This document shows positions 18,439 through 27,151 of a stretch of DNA of 64,000 bases, piece after piece. The notes under the pieces are model-generated. The model saw only the letters and a list, made by a program, of their open reading frames with translations, did no database searches and had not been told where the DNA came from. The number at the start of each line of letters is the position of its first letter. Positions within the stretch are counted from its first letter, which is position 1. The position numbers were made by a program, and so were the translations under genes. This DNA is from MGBC114079 sp964531385 (GTDB lineage: Bacteria > Bacillota > Clostridia > Lachnospirales > CAG-274), in assembly GCA_964531385.1 (NCBI GenBank), contig CAZHGC010000009.1, positions 1 through 64,000 of the forward strand, read 5' to 3'.

Positions 18439-20526
18439 ATGAAAACAAAAAAATTAAAAAAAATAACTTGTATGGCAATTTGTGCTTGTATGTTATCCTC
18501 AGCAAACACATTAAACATCTTTGCCGAAAGCCCTGTTTTCAATATAACCGTTCCCTCAATCGCAAAAACTTCATCATACGTAGTTTCAAATGGAATTGTC
18601 TACAACTTTATAAGTGAACCGGGAAGTGTTTCTCTTGGTGAAGTTTCCGTTGGAAACAATCAATCAACAAATATAGAAAATATAGTAATTCCAAATTCAA
18701 TTAAAATAAAAGGGAAACATTATGCTGTAACAAAAATCGAAGATGCCGCTTTTTCTTCAAACGCAACAGTAAAAACAATATCATTCGGAAAAAGTGTCAA
18801 AAATGTCAATGCTTCCGCATTTTTAAATTGTCCGTCATTAAAAGAAATATCTGTTGCTTCCGATAGCCCATATTTCTCATCAGATAACGGAATTTTATAC
18901 AAAAATTCCCGCAAAAAATTAGTGAAATTTCCGGAAGCAAACGAAAACACATCTTTCGTAATAAATGAAAACACAACTGAAATAGATGATTTCGCATTCT
19001 ATGGAAGTCAATTCTTAAAAACGGTAACATTCCCGCAAAATCTTTTCAAAGTTGGAAATTATGCCTTTTCCGACTGTCTCGCTCTTGAAAATGTTTCAAT
19101 GAACGTAAACACACTTGAAATAGGAGATTATGCCTTTTATAAATCAGGCTTAAAAACAATAAACCTTGCTCCAACGATAACAACAATCGGTAAAGCGGCG
19201 TTTGCTTTCAGTGATGTTGCAAGAATTAATTTGCCAACCTCTTTAACAGATATTCAAGAAGGAACGTTTTACAACTGTGAATCTCTAAGCGAAATAACTT
19301 TCGGAGCATCAACAACAACAATCGGCGATTATGCTTTTACAAACATAAAAGCCTCAAAAATTGAATTTCCAACAAATTTAAAAGAAATAAAATCATACGC
19401 TTTTGCCGAATGTAAAAATTTAAAATCACTTTCATTAAACAGCTTTCTTTCAAAAATCGGCGATAATGCGTTTTATAATTGCACAGCAGTCCGAACCGTT
19501 GACATACCAAAATCATTAACAACAATGGGTAAAGATGTATTCACAGGCTGTTCATCGCTTGAAACATTTACATCAATATCGGGAACACCGCAAGAATTTT
19601 CAACTGAGAACGGAATTTTATACAATAAAAATATGACAACCTTAATTCATTACCCTGCCGCAAATATATCATCAAAATATGTTTTGCCCTCAAGTCTCTC
19701 AAAAATTGAAGAAAATGCACTTGCCGATGCAAAATATATTAACGAATTTGAATTGCAGTCAACCGAAAATCATTTCTACATCGAAGACGGAATTTTATAC
19801 GATTATCATATGACAAAATTAATAAAATATCCTCTCGGAAAAGGTGGAAGTAATTTCACAGTTCCCGACACTGTAAAAGAAATTGAAAACGGAGCTTTCA
19901 AAAACTCCGACATTTCAGGAATTGTAAATCTTCCCTCCGAACTTAAAACAATCGGAGACTTTGCGTTTGAAGGCTGTTCAAATATCACAGCATTTAATAT
20001 AAACGGAACAAATCTTTCCGTTGAAAACGGAATTTTATACAACAGCGATAAAACAGAATTAATTCAATTTCCGGCAGGAAATAAAATGACTGACTTTGAG
20101 CTTCCCGAAACTGTCAAATCAATAAAAGCCGGCTCGTTCAGCAACGTAAAATTGAATTCAATAAAATTAAACTCCGGCCTTGAAAAAATAAATGATTATG
20201 CCTTTGCAAACACTAAAATTCAAGAAATTGAACTTCCTGAAACTTTAAAAGAAATAGGCGATTATGTTTTCGAAAACACAGCCATTTCAAAAATAATTTT
20301 TCCAAGTTCAATAGAAAAAATAGGTGACTATTCATTTAAAAATTGTAAAAATTTAAAAATGGTAAAATTCAATGCTCAAACTCCTCCAACTGTTGAAAGC
20401 AACGCTTTCCTCGGTTGCACAGAGCTTTCCGAATTTTCCGTTCCTTCAAAAACTTCAATCAACAGTTATATGCCAATGTTTCTAACTCTCAACATTGACA
20501 ACATCGATAGCTATATAAAAGCTTAA
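18439..20526 (+). CDS. Secreted BspA-type leucine-rich repeat protein
   Basis: The 695-residue protein starts with a signal peptide (cleavage expected after about residue 29, IFA/ES). The rest consists of LRR_5 repeats of about 23 residues (IGDYAFTNI, IKSYAFAECKNLKSL, IGDNAFYNCTAVRTV), four times interrupted by an island NGILY or DGILY followed by a short beta strand and a Pro (for example LVKFPEAN). No SLH domain, LPXTG or membrane anchor is visible, so it is released or held non-covalently. Such proteins are common adhesins and binding proteins of gut Clostridia. AAAGGAG precedes the start. A strong hairpin follows. Confidence 0.87.
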   Translation: MKTKKLKKITCMAICACMLSSANTLNIFAESPVFNITVPSIAKTSSYVVSNGIVYNFISEPGSVSLGEVSVGNNQSTNIENIVIPNSIKIKGKHYAVTKIEDAAFSSNATVKTISFGKSVKNVNASAFLNCPSLKEISVASDSPYFSSDNGILYKNSRKKLVKFPEANENTSFVINENTTEIDDFAFYGSQFLKTVTFPQNLFKVGNYAFSDCLALENVSMNVNTLEIGDYAFYKSGLKTINLAPTITTIGKAAFAFSDVARINLPTSLTDIQEGTFYNCESLSEITFGASTTTIGDYAFTNIKASKIEFPTNLKEIKSYAFAECKNLKSLSLNSFLSKIGDNAFYNCTAVRTVDIPKSLTTMGKDVFTGCSSLETFTSISGTPQEFSTENGILYNKNMTTLIHYPAANISSKYVLPSSLSKIEENALADAKYINEFELQSTENHFYIEDGILYDYHMTKLIKYPLGKGGSNFTVPDTVKEIENGAFKNSDISGIVNLPSELKTIGDFAFEGCSNITAFNINGTNLSVENGILYNSDKTELIQFPAGNKMTDFELPETVKSIKAGSFSNVKLNSIKLNSGLEKINDYAFANTKIQEIELPETLKEIGDYVFENTAISKIIFPSSIEKIGDYSFKNCKNLKMVKFNAQTPPTVESNAFLGCTELSEFSVPSKTSINSYMPMFLTLNIDNIDSYIKA

Positions 20527-20542
20527 TATATAAAATTATTTT

Positions 20543-20580
20543 AGGGGGTGTGAAAAATATATTTTTTCGCACCCCCCTTT
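20543..20580 (+). terminator. Terminator after the LRR protein gene
   Basis: GGGGGTGTGAAAAAT and ATTTTTTCGCACCCCC form a long stem. The T tail is short (CTTT), but position and GC-rich base fit a terminator. Confidence 0.7.
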
Positions 20581-20636
20581 AAAACTGAATTTTCAAACAC
20601 CAAATATATAATTCTAAATAAGGAGATGAACAACTT

Positions 20637-21845
20637 TTGAAAAAAACATCAGCATCTATATTGCTTTTTCTTTCCATAATATTTTTATTTCCAAGCACCT
20701 CTTTTGCAAACAACAATGCTTTAGTTCAAACATATATCGATATGGAAAAAGCTGTTTTCGAAAAATCATCATTCAATTACACCGATGAAACATTATACGG
20801 TGGAATGGTCAATTTCAAAAACGGTACAATTGGCGGAAAAATAGACGACTTCGACAATGACTCAAAAGATGAACTTTTGGTTTTCAAAATAGAAAAAGGA
20901 GGAGAGTCTGCCTCTTCCGAAGATATATACGGAAGAAAAAAAACCTCCGGAACGGTAATTGCAGAAATGTATGAAGAAAAAAACGGCAAAGTTATAAAAA
21001 CCGATAGTTTTTCCGCATCTGAATTTTTAGACTCCGACACAGGAGAATACGAATTTTTCATAAAAACCGAAAATAACAAAAAATATATCGCAATCCAAAA
21101 TATGAGTTATGCAAGTTGCTTTGCCGACGGAGTAATTTTCAACACACAAATTTGTTCATATAACGGAACAAATTTCGAAAATAAACTTTCATTAACAGGC
21201 GGCGGCTCATCGTTTGAATTCAACGAATATTATTCCGAAGAACTAAAAGCACTTAGAGAAATGGGGTTTTCCGTTTCGGTAAATCAAATGCTTGAAGGCT
21301 ATATAATAGTAAATTTAACAAAATTTGATTTAAATATAGAAAAAGTAGTTGAAACATTAGTTTCGTCAAACAGCACAACATTAGGCGAAACATACGGCTA
21401 TACAAATCTCGAACAAACAGTAAAAAAATATGGCGTTGTAAACGTTGCAATAAATAATTACACAAATATAGACGGAACATCAAATTCAGCAAAAACAATT
21501 TCTGTAATATTAAATGAAAATGAATTAACGTTCAATCAACCTCCATACATAGAAAACGGAACAACAATGGTTCCAATGCGTGCAATATTTGAAGCCCTCG
21601 GCTCAACAGTAAATTTTGATGCAAATACAAAAACAATAACTGCCTCAAAAAATAATACAACAATATCTCTAACCCTCGGTTCGGATAAAGCATATATAAA
21701 TTCAATTCAAAAACAACTCGGAACTCGTGTTAAAAGTCTAAACGGAACATCAATGGTTCCCCTTCGCTTCATCTCCGAGGCATTCGGTGCAGAAGTTTCC
21801 TACAACGGAATAGATAAAATAATTACAATAACATTAAAAAATTAA
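20637..21845 (+). CDS. Secreted protein with copper-amine-oxidase-N-like C-terminal domain
   Basis: The 402-residue protein has a signal peptide (LLFLSIIFLFPSTSFA, cleaved near residue 24) and an unidentified middle region rich in Asp, Glu and Ser (about 30-280). At the C-terminus (about 300-402) is a copper amine oxidase N-terminal-like domain: YIENGTTMVPMRAIFEALG, then LNGTSMVPLRFISEAFGAEV. In Clostridia this domain is a stalk or cell-wall module, not an oxidase. The start is TTG at 20637; an AGGAG lies eleven bases upstream, and the nearer ATG at 20626 reads only four codons to a stop overlapping this TTG. It lies between two terminators as a single gene. Confidence 0.8.
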   Translation: MKKTSASILLFLSIIFLFPSTSFANNNALVQTYIDMEKAVFEKSSFNYTDETLYGGMVNFKNGTIGGKIDDFDNDSKDELLVFKIEKGGESASSEDIYGRKKTSGTVIAEMYEEKNGKVIKTDSFSASEFLDSDTGEYEFFIKTENNKKYIAIQNMSYASCFADGVIFNTQICSYNGTNFENKLSLTGGGSSFEFNEYYSEELKALREMGFSVSVNQMLEGYIIVNLTKFDLNIEKVVETLVSSNSTTLGETYGYTNLEQTVKKYGVVNVAINNYTNIDGTSNSAKTISVILNENELTFNQPPYIENGTTMVPMRAIFEALGSTVNFDANTKTITASKNNTTISLTLGSDKAYINSIQKQLGTRVKSLNGTSMVPLRFISEAFGAEVSYNGIDKIITITLKN

Positions 21846-21856
21846 AATATCAAAAC

Positions 21857-21900
21857 AAAATGGGTGTGAAAAAATTTAAAAATTTTCACACCCATTTTAT
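21857..21900. terminator. Bidirectional terminator
   Basis: AAAATGGGTGTGAAAA and TTTTCACACCCATTTT form a symmetrical stem with A and T flanks on both sides. It separates a plus-strand gene from the convergent minus-strand gene ending at 21915. Confidence 0.85.
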
Positions 21901-21914
21901 CTTCAAAAAACAAA

Positions 21915-22583
21915 TTATCTGCTGTTTCTGCAAAAAATGCACCCTTCGTTCCGTCCTTTGCAATTTTTACAGTCAGAATTAATTAAAATTTCTTTTTCGG
22001 AAACAACAACAAAACCAATAAAAGATTTGTCCGGAAAAATAACCCCTTGTTCGTTAATCTCCATTCCGATTTTTCGACAATTTAAAATTTCAAAAAACTT
22101 AAATATTTCATTGTGCTCAATTCCAAAAAAACCAACACCAAACGATTTCGAAACAAAAATATCACAGTTCTTTTTTTCAAAGCAACCCGCAAATTTTATT
22201 TCAAAAACTTCCCTCATAACATCAATAATTGCTGTTCCTGTCAAATCATAATAAAACTCAGCCAAAATATCGCTTTTGTCAAATTCCTTTTTTTCAAAAC
22301 AAGAAATTGCATAAAAATTTGTTCCCAAAATACAGCTTTCGTCAAAATAACTCGAAATATGCCTATCAATCGGAATATTAAATTTTTTCAACGCATTTCC
22401 ATCAAAAAAAGAAAAAATATTTTTAATTTTAAAACATTCAAAACTTTTTTCAAAATATTCAACCGCTTCAAAAATTCTCGCTTTTTCAACATTTGAATTT
22501 TCAAAAAAACCACACATTTTTTTAAATCGTTCAAAAATGTCAGCTTTATATTCAAAAATCGATACATTGATTTCGCTCTCCAT
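21915..22583 (-). CDS. Stand-alone methionine synthase (B12-dependent) activation-domain protein
   Basis: The 222-residue protein resembles the C-terminal AdoMet-binding activation domain of MetH. The segment FGVGFFGIEHNEIFKFFEIL, then CRKIGMEINEQGVIFPDKSF, aligns by eye with the conserved pattern of that family (a glycine-rich turn, an aromatic helix, then Gly-x-x-x-Asn-x-x-x-x-x-Pro-x-x-Ser). A Cys-rich tail (CKNCKGRNEGCIFC) follows, as in stand-alone clostridial members. Such proteins help reductive methylation of the corrinoid in methionine synthase or related methyltransferases. I prefer the ATG at 22583 because GGAG lies nine bases before it; a TTG five codons earlier has no site. No metH is in view. 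Assignment rests on motif memory and deserves a profile search. Confidence 0.65.
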   Translation of the reverse strand: MESEINVSIFEYKADIFERFKKMCGFFENSNVEKARIFEAVEYFEKSFECFKIKNIFSFFDGNALKKFNIPIDRHISSYFDESCILGTNFYAISCFEKKEFDKSDILAEFYYDLTGTAIIDVMREVFEIKFAGCFEKKNCDIFVSKSFGVGFFGIEHNEIFKFFEILNCRKIGMEINEQGVIFPDKSFIGFVVVSEKEILINSDCKNCKGRNEGCIFCRNSR

Positions 22584-22614
22584 CAACTTTTTCTCCAATT
22601 AAAATTTTTATTAA

Positions 22615-22650
22615 AAAGGAGCAATCACCACCCTCTGTGAAAGCTCCTTA
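22615..22650 (-). terminator. Terminator of the HIT gene
   Basis: On the minus strand AAGGAGC pairs with GCTCCTT across a 21-base loop and is followed by a T run. It lies directly past the HIT stop codon. Confidence 0.6.
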
Positions 22651-22654
22651 AATA

Positions 22655-23077
22655 TTACAAATTTGCTTTTATTTTTTCAATAATTTCCTTATATTCATCA
22701 TCAGAAAGATATTTTGGCGGTTCAACATTCATATCAAAAGTTCCTCCAAAAGAATATCCCCCAACTTGTTTAGGAACAATGTGAACGTGAAGATGAGGCA
22801 AAGTATCGCTAAACATTCCATAATTAACCTTTGCCGGATTAACAGCCTTATTAATTGCCGCTCCAACTCTCTGCATATCTTTTATAAACAATGCCGATTC
22901 TTCATCACTAAGCTCTGTAAGCTCAACAGCGTGTTTGTTATATGCCATAACGCATCTTCCATAATAAGTTTGTTCTTTAAAAAGATAAAGCTTAGAAACA
23001 CCCAAATCCGCAATATAAATCATAAGACTGTCAAGCTTTTCTTTATTTCCGCAATATAAACAATCTTTCATATCCAT
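22655..23077 (-). CDS. HIT-family nucleotide-binding hydrolase
   Basis: The 140-residue protein carries the histidine triad HLHVHIVP at about residues 95-102, the active site of HIT nucleotidyl hydrolases and transferases. An N-terminal CLYCGN suggests a zinc-binding Cys pair, as in some HIT proteins. Members hydrolyse AMP-lysine-like or dinucleoside polyphosphate substrates; the natural substrate is not evident. GGAGG lies nine bases before the ATG. It lies downstream of eno on the same strand, beyond the eno terminator, and upstream of the MetH-activation-domain gene. Confidence 0.93.
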   Translation of the reverse strand: MDMKDCLYCGNKEKLDSLMIYIADLGVSKLYLFKEQTYYGRCVMAYNKHAVELTELSDEESALFIKDMQRVGAAINKAVNPAKVNYGMFSDTLPHLHVHIVPKQVGGYSFGGTFDMNVEPPKYLSDDEYKEIIEKIKANL

Positions 23078-23112
23078 TTAAAAATTCCTCCAAAAATAAA
23101 ATTAGCAAAATG

Positions 23113-23162
23113 CCAAAAAGTTCGGTTCAAAACAAAATAAAATTTTAATTTCAAACCGAACT
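23113..23162 (-). terminator. Terminator of eno
   Basis: On the minus strand AGTTCGGTTT pairs with AACCGAACT across an AT-rich loop, followed by TTTTT, about 45 bases past the eno stop. Confidence 0.85.
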
Positions 23163-23208
23163 CATTTAAGAGTAGCTTAAAGCAAAAAGCAACTCAATTG
23201 GTTAAATA

Positions 23209-24531
23209 TTATTTCAAATTGAACCAAGCATCAAGACCAAGATACTGTGCAGTTTCGTCAAGTTCTTCTTCAATTCTTAACAACTGGTTGTATTTAGCAA
23301 CACGGTCAGAACGAGCAGGAGCACCTGTCTTAATCTGACCTGCATTAACAGCAACAACAATGTCAGCAATTGTAGCATCTTCAGTTTCTCCGGAACGGTG
23401 AGAAACAACAGCAGTCATATTGTTTCTGTTTGCAAGCTGAATAGCATCAAATGTTTCTGTAAGAGTACCAATCTGGTTAACTTTGATAAGAATAGCATTT
23501 GCAACGCCTTTTTCAATACCTGTTTTCAATCTTTCTGTGTTTGTAACAAATAAGTCGTCACCAACAAGCTGAACTTTGTCGCCAAGAGTATCAGTTAAAA
23601 GTTTCCAGCCTTCCCAATCGTTTTCATCAAGACCATCTTCAATAGAGATGATAGGATATTTTTCGCAAAGGTCTTTGTAATAAGCAACCATTTCTTCAGC
23701 TGTTCTAACAATTTCTTTGCCTTTCATCTGGCTTTCGCCTGGGAAGTGATATTTTCCATCTTCTTTGCTATACAATTCAGAAGAAGCAACGTCCATAGCA
23801 ATTCTAATTTCTTCGCCCGGTTTGTAACCTGCTTTTTCAGTAGCTTCAAGAATAACATCAATAACTTCTTCAGGAGTAGCAAGGTCAGGAGCAAAACCAC
23901 CTTCATCACCAACAGCTGTTGAAAGACCTCTGCCTTTCAAAACTTTTTTAAGATTGTGATAAATTTCAGCACACATTCTTAAAGCTTCTTTAAAGCTTTC
24001 AGCACCAACAGGCATAATCATAAATTCCTGGAAATCAACAGTGTTGTCAGCGTGTTTACCACCGTTCATAATGTTCATCATAGGAACAGGAAGAGTTTTT
24101 GCGTTAAATCCTCCAAGATATTGATATAAAGGAATATTCAAAGCTTCAGCAGCAGCTTTTGCAACAGCCATAGAAACACCCAAAATAGCATTTGCACCAA
24201 GTTTAGCTTTGTTAGGAGTGCCGTCAAGCTCAATCATCTTGTTATCGATAGCAACCTGGTCAAGAGCATTCATACCTTCAATTTCAGGAGCAATAATATC
24301 ATTAACGTTTGCAACAGCTTTTTCAACGCCTGCACCCATATATCTGTCGCCACCGTCACGAAGTTCAACAGCTTCGTGTTCACCTGTTGAAGCACCAGAA
24401 GGAACAGCAGCACGACCCATAGACTGAGTACCGTCCATATCAACAATAACTTCAACTTCAACAGTAGGATTAGCTCTTGAATCAAGAACTTCTCTTGCAA
24501 AAACTTCTAAAATTTCAATATAACCTTTCAT
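23209..24531 (-). CDS. eno: Enolase
   Basis: The 440-residue protein is full-length enolase, converting 2-phosphoglycerate to phosphoenolpyruvate. Visible motifs include REVLDSRANPTVEVEV near the N-terminus, the GDEGGFAPDL loop, the Mg-binding IEDGLDENDWEGW region, the catalytic Lys in LIKVNQIG, and SHRSGETED. AGGGAG precedes the ATG. It follows gpmI after 101 bases and has its own good promoter in that gap, so it can be transcribed alone as well as from the upstream glycolytic genes. Codon choice is more GC-tolerant than in its neighbours, as expected for a highly expressed gene. Confidence 0.99.
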   Translation of the reverse strand: MKGYIEILEVFAREVLDSRANPTVEVEVIVDMDGTQSMGRAAVPSGASTGEHEAVELRDGGDRYMGAGVEKAVANVNDIIAPEIEGMNALDQVAIDNKMIELDGTPNKAKLGANAILGVSMAVAKAAAEALNIPLYQYLGGFNAKTLPVPMMNIMNGGKHADNTVDFQEFMIMPVGAESFKEALRMCAEIYHNLKKVLKGRGLSTAVGDEGGFAPDLATPEEVIDVILEATEKAGYKPGEEIRIAMDVASSELYSKEDGKYHFPGESQMKGKEIVRTAEEMVAYYKDLCEKYPIISIEDGLDENDWEGWKLLTDTLGDKVQLVGDDLFVTNTERLKTGIEKGVANAILIKVNQIGTLTETFDAIQLANRNNMTAVVSHRSGETEDATIADIVVAVNAGQIKTGAPARSDRVAKYNQLLRIEEELDETAQYLGLDAWFNLK

Positions 24532-24587
24532 TTGTAAACTCCCTTCAAAAATTTATTAAACTTCAAAAATAAAAGTTTTATAATATA

Positions 24588-24616
24588 ATAATAATCTCCA
24601 AAATCTAACGTGTCAA
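24588..24616 (-). promoter_or_regulatory. Promoter of eno
   Basis: TTGACA (24616-24611) and TATTAT (24593-24588) are 17 bases apart on the minus strand, about 57 bases before the eno start. Confidence 0.8.
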
Positions 24617-24632
24617 CCCTATTTTAAAGATA

Positions 24633-26174
24633 TTATTTAATTAACAATGATTTTCCTGTCATCTCTTTTGGTTGTTCAAGTTCCATCATCTCAAGAAGAG
24701 TTGGAGCAATATCACAAAGCTTTCCGCCTTCTTCAAGACCCTTCGCTTTATCACAATTAACAAGAACAAAAGGAACAGGATTTGTTGTGTGAGCAGTAAA
24801 AGGCTCGCCCGTTTCATAATTAACAAGTTGGTCGCTGTTGCCGTGGTCAGCACATAAAAACATTTGACCGTTAACTTTAATTAATGCGTCAATAACTTTT
24901 CCAACACATTCGTCAATCGTTTCAATTGCTTTAATCGCCGCACTCATAACACCGGTGTGTCCAACCATATCCGGATTTGCATAGTTTATAATAATAAGGT
25001 CCTGCTCGTTTTTAAGTATATTTTCAACAAGCTTTTCCGTAACTTGATATGCACTCATTTCCGGCTGTAAATCATATGTTGCAACTTTCGGAGAAGGAAC
25101 AAGAACTCTTTCTTCGTTTTTGTTCGGCTCTTCAACTCCGCCGTTAAAGAAAAATGTAACGTGAGCATATTTTTCCGTTTCGGCAATTCTCATTTGCTTA
25201 AGTCCAAGGCTTGAAATATATTCGCCAAGAGTGTTTTTAAGAACTTGCGGATTGTATGCAACTTCTTTGTTTCCAATAGTCACATCATAATTTGTAAAAC
25301 AGACATATTTAACGTTAAAAAATCCTTTTTTTCTTTCAAATCCGTTAAAATCTTCATCACAAAAAGCTCTTGTAATTTCTCTTGCTCTGTCCGGTCTAAA
25401 ATTAAAGAAAATAATCGAATCGTTCTCCTTAATTGTTCCTGTAGGTTTTCCGTTTTCAAGAATAATTGTCGGAACAACAAATTCATCATTAACGTCTTTT
25501 GCATAAGTTGCAGTCATACAGCTTTCAACGCTTTCTGCCGTTTCGCCTTCGCCAAGAACCATTGCGTTATATGCCTTTTCAACTCTGTCCCATCTGTTAT
25601 CTCTGTCCATTGCATAATATCTTCCGCAAATTGTCGCAACTTTTCCAACACCGATTTCTTTCATTTTTGCCTCAAGATTTGCAAGAAATTCTTTTCCTGA
25701 AGTTGGAGGTGTATCACGTCCGTCAAGGAAAGCATGCACATAAACATTTTCAATTCCGTTCATTTTTGCAAGTTTAAGCAAAGCATAAACGTGCTCAATA
25801 TGGCTGTGAACCCCGCCGGAAGACAAAAGCCCATATAAATGCAAATCCGAACCGTTCTTTTTGCAATTTTCAACAGCTGAAATAAATGCAGGATTTTCGA
25901 AAAAATCCCCGTCAGAAATAGATTTTGTAATACGTGTAAGTTCTTGGTAAACAATTCTTCCCGCACCCATATTAAGATGACCAACTTCAGAATTTCCCAT
26001 TTGTCCATCAGGAAGCCCAACAGCAAGACCGCTTGCATATCCCTTAACACAAGGATATTTAGCCATCATCGCATCAATATTTGGAGTATTTGCTTGTTTA
26101 ACAGCGTTTCCTTCAATTTTATCATTTACACCAAAACCGTCAAGTATCATTAAAACAGTCATTTTTTTATCCAT
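24633..26174 (-). CDS. gpmI: 2,3-bisphosphoglycerate-independent phosphoglycerate mutase
   Basis: The 513-residue protein interconverts 3- and 2-phosphoglycerate using two Mn ions and a phosphoserine intermediate. The alkaline-phosphatase-fold metal site is visible at DGFGVND near the N-terminus, with the catalytic serine in MGNSEVGHLNMGAG. HSHIEHV, DGRDTPP, FRPDRAREI and ADHGNSD are the other conserved segments. It starts 11 bases after the tpiA stop and is certainly co-transcribed with it. This cofactor-independent type is usual in sporulating Firmicutes, where its Mn and pH dependence matters during spore formation. Confidence 0.99.
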   Translation of the reverse strand: MDKKMTVLMILDGFGVNDKIEGNAVKQANTPNIDAMMAKYPCVKGYASGLAVGLPDGQMGNSEVGHLNMGAGRIVYQELTRITKSISDGDFFENPAFISAVENCKKNGSDLHLYGLLSSGGVHSHIEHVYALLKLAKMNGIENVYVHAFLDGRDTPPTSGKEFLANLEAKMKEIGVGKVATICGRYYAMDRDNRWDRVEKAYNAMVLGEGETAESVESCMTATYAKDVNDEFVVPTIILENGKPTGTIKENDSIIFFNFRPDRAREITRAFCDEDFNGFERKKGFFNVKYVCFTNYDVTIGNKEVAYNPQVLKNTLGEYISSLGLKQMRIAETEKYAHVTFFFNGGVEEPNKNEERVLVPSPKVATYDLQPEMSAYQVTEKLVENILKNEQDLIIINYANPDMVGHTGVMSAAIKAIETIDECVGKVIDALIKVNGQMFLCADHGNSDQLVNYETGEPFTAHTTNPVPFVLVNCDKAKGLEEGGKLCDIAPTLLEMMELEQPKEMTGKSLLIK

Positions 26175-26185
26175 AAAACATTCTC

Positions 26186-26929
26186 CTAATAATTAACTAT
26201 GTTACTGAAATCTTCTTTAAGGCTTGCCCCGCCAACAAGACCACCGTCTATATTCGGCATATTAAAAAGTTCACCGGCATTAGCCCCTTTAACGCTTCCG
26301 CCATATTGAATACGAACTTTTTCCGCAATATCTGAATTAAAAATCTCGCCAACAACTTTTCGTATTTCGGCACAAACTTCTTCAGCTTGCTCGCTCGTTG
26401 CCGTAACTCCCGTTCCAATAGCCCAAATGGGTTCATAAGCAATAACAATTTTTTCCGCATCTTCTTTTGTAACGTTCAATAAAGCTGTCCTAACTTGAAT
26501 GCGAATAAAATCAACCGTAATTCCTTGTTCTCTTTGTTTCAAAGTTTCGCCAACACAAACAATTGGAATTAAACCTTTTTCAAGAGCTTTCAAAACTTTT
26601 TTGTTAACAGTTTCGTTTTTCTCATTGAAATATTGGCGTCTTTCGGAATGTCCAATAATAACATATTTAACTCCGATTTCTTTAAGCATATCGGCAGAAA
26701 TTTCACCCGTATATGCCCCACAATCCTCAAAATGAACATTTTGAGCACCAACAGAAATTTTAGTCCCCTCAAGAGCGGTCAAAACAGGAATAAGGTCAAC
26801 AGCAGGAACGCAAAAAACAACATCTGCCTTGTCTGTGTCAACTTTGTTTTTCAAAAGATTAACAAGCTCCAAAGCCTCCTTAGGAGTTTTGTTCATCTTC
26901 CAATTACCGGCAATAATTTTTTTCCTCAT
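26186..26929 (-). CDS. tpiA: Triosephosphate isomerase
   Basis: The 247-residue TIM-barrel enzyme interconverts dihydroxyacetone phosphate and glyceraldehyde 3-phosphate. The active-site residues appear as Lys in GNWKMN, His in VIGHSERR, and Glu in AYEPIWAIGTG; the phosphate-binding YGGSVKG is near the end. I start at the ATG at 26929, which has GGGAGG upstream and gives the family length; the 45 extra upstream codons are not TIM-like. gpmI follows after 11 bases. The 222-base gap to pgk contains a hairpin terminator. Confidence 0.98.
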   Translation of the reverse strand: MRKKIIAGNWKMNKTPKEALELVNLLKNKVDTDKADVVFCVPAVDLIPVLTALEGTKISVGAQNVHFEDCGAYTGEISADMLKEIGVKYVIIGHSERRQYFNEKNETVNKKVLKALEKGLIPIVCVGETLKQREQGITVDFIRIQVRTALLNVTKEDAEKIVIAYEPIWAIGTGVTATSEQAEEVCAEIRKVVGEIFNSDIAEKVRIQYGGSVKGANAGELFNMPNIDGGLVGGASLKEDFSNIVNY

Positions 26930-27004
26930 AAAGCAAGCCTCCCAACTATATTCAGAACTATTCGTATTAAAAAAATACGCCAAACCAATAACATTAAAAA
27001 TGCT

Positions 27005-27040
27005 CAATATCAGCCAAAGTTTAAACCTTGACTGATATTG
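27005..27040 (-). terminator. Hairpin terminator or attenuator between pgk and tpiA
   Basis: On the minus strand CAATATCAGTCAAGG and CTTTGGCTGATATTG form a stem around a TTTAAA loop, followed by AGCATTTTTAAT. It would stop or reduce read-through from pgk, so tpiA-gpmI probably has a further promoter close to its start. Confidence 0.65.
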
Positions 27041-27151
27041 AAAATCAAATTCCGCAATAAACACCGCAGAACCAACTTCATTGGTTAAAATATTATCTCA
27101 AGAAAACATCACATAACACCCCAACAATGTTTTCAAAAAATAAATCACAAA

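Noticed and set aside
20626..20640. Four-codon ORF (ATG AAC AAC TTT TGA) overlapping a TTG start
   Set aside because: Its ATG directly abuts the AGGAG, too close for initiation; the TTG at 20637 with an 11-base spacing is the better reading.
20543..21900. Repeat pair flanking the copper-amine-oxidase-N-like gene, both containing GGGTGTGAAAAA
   Set aside because: Both copies are parts of ordinary terminator hairpins; shared stem sequence alone does not indicate a mobile element.
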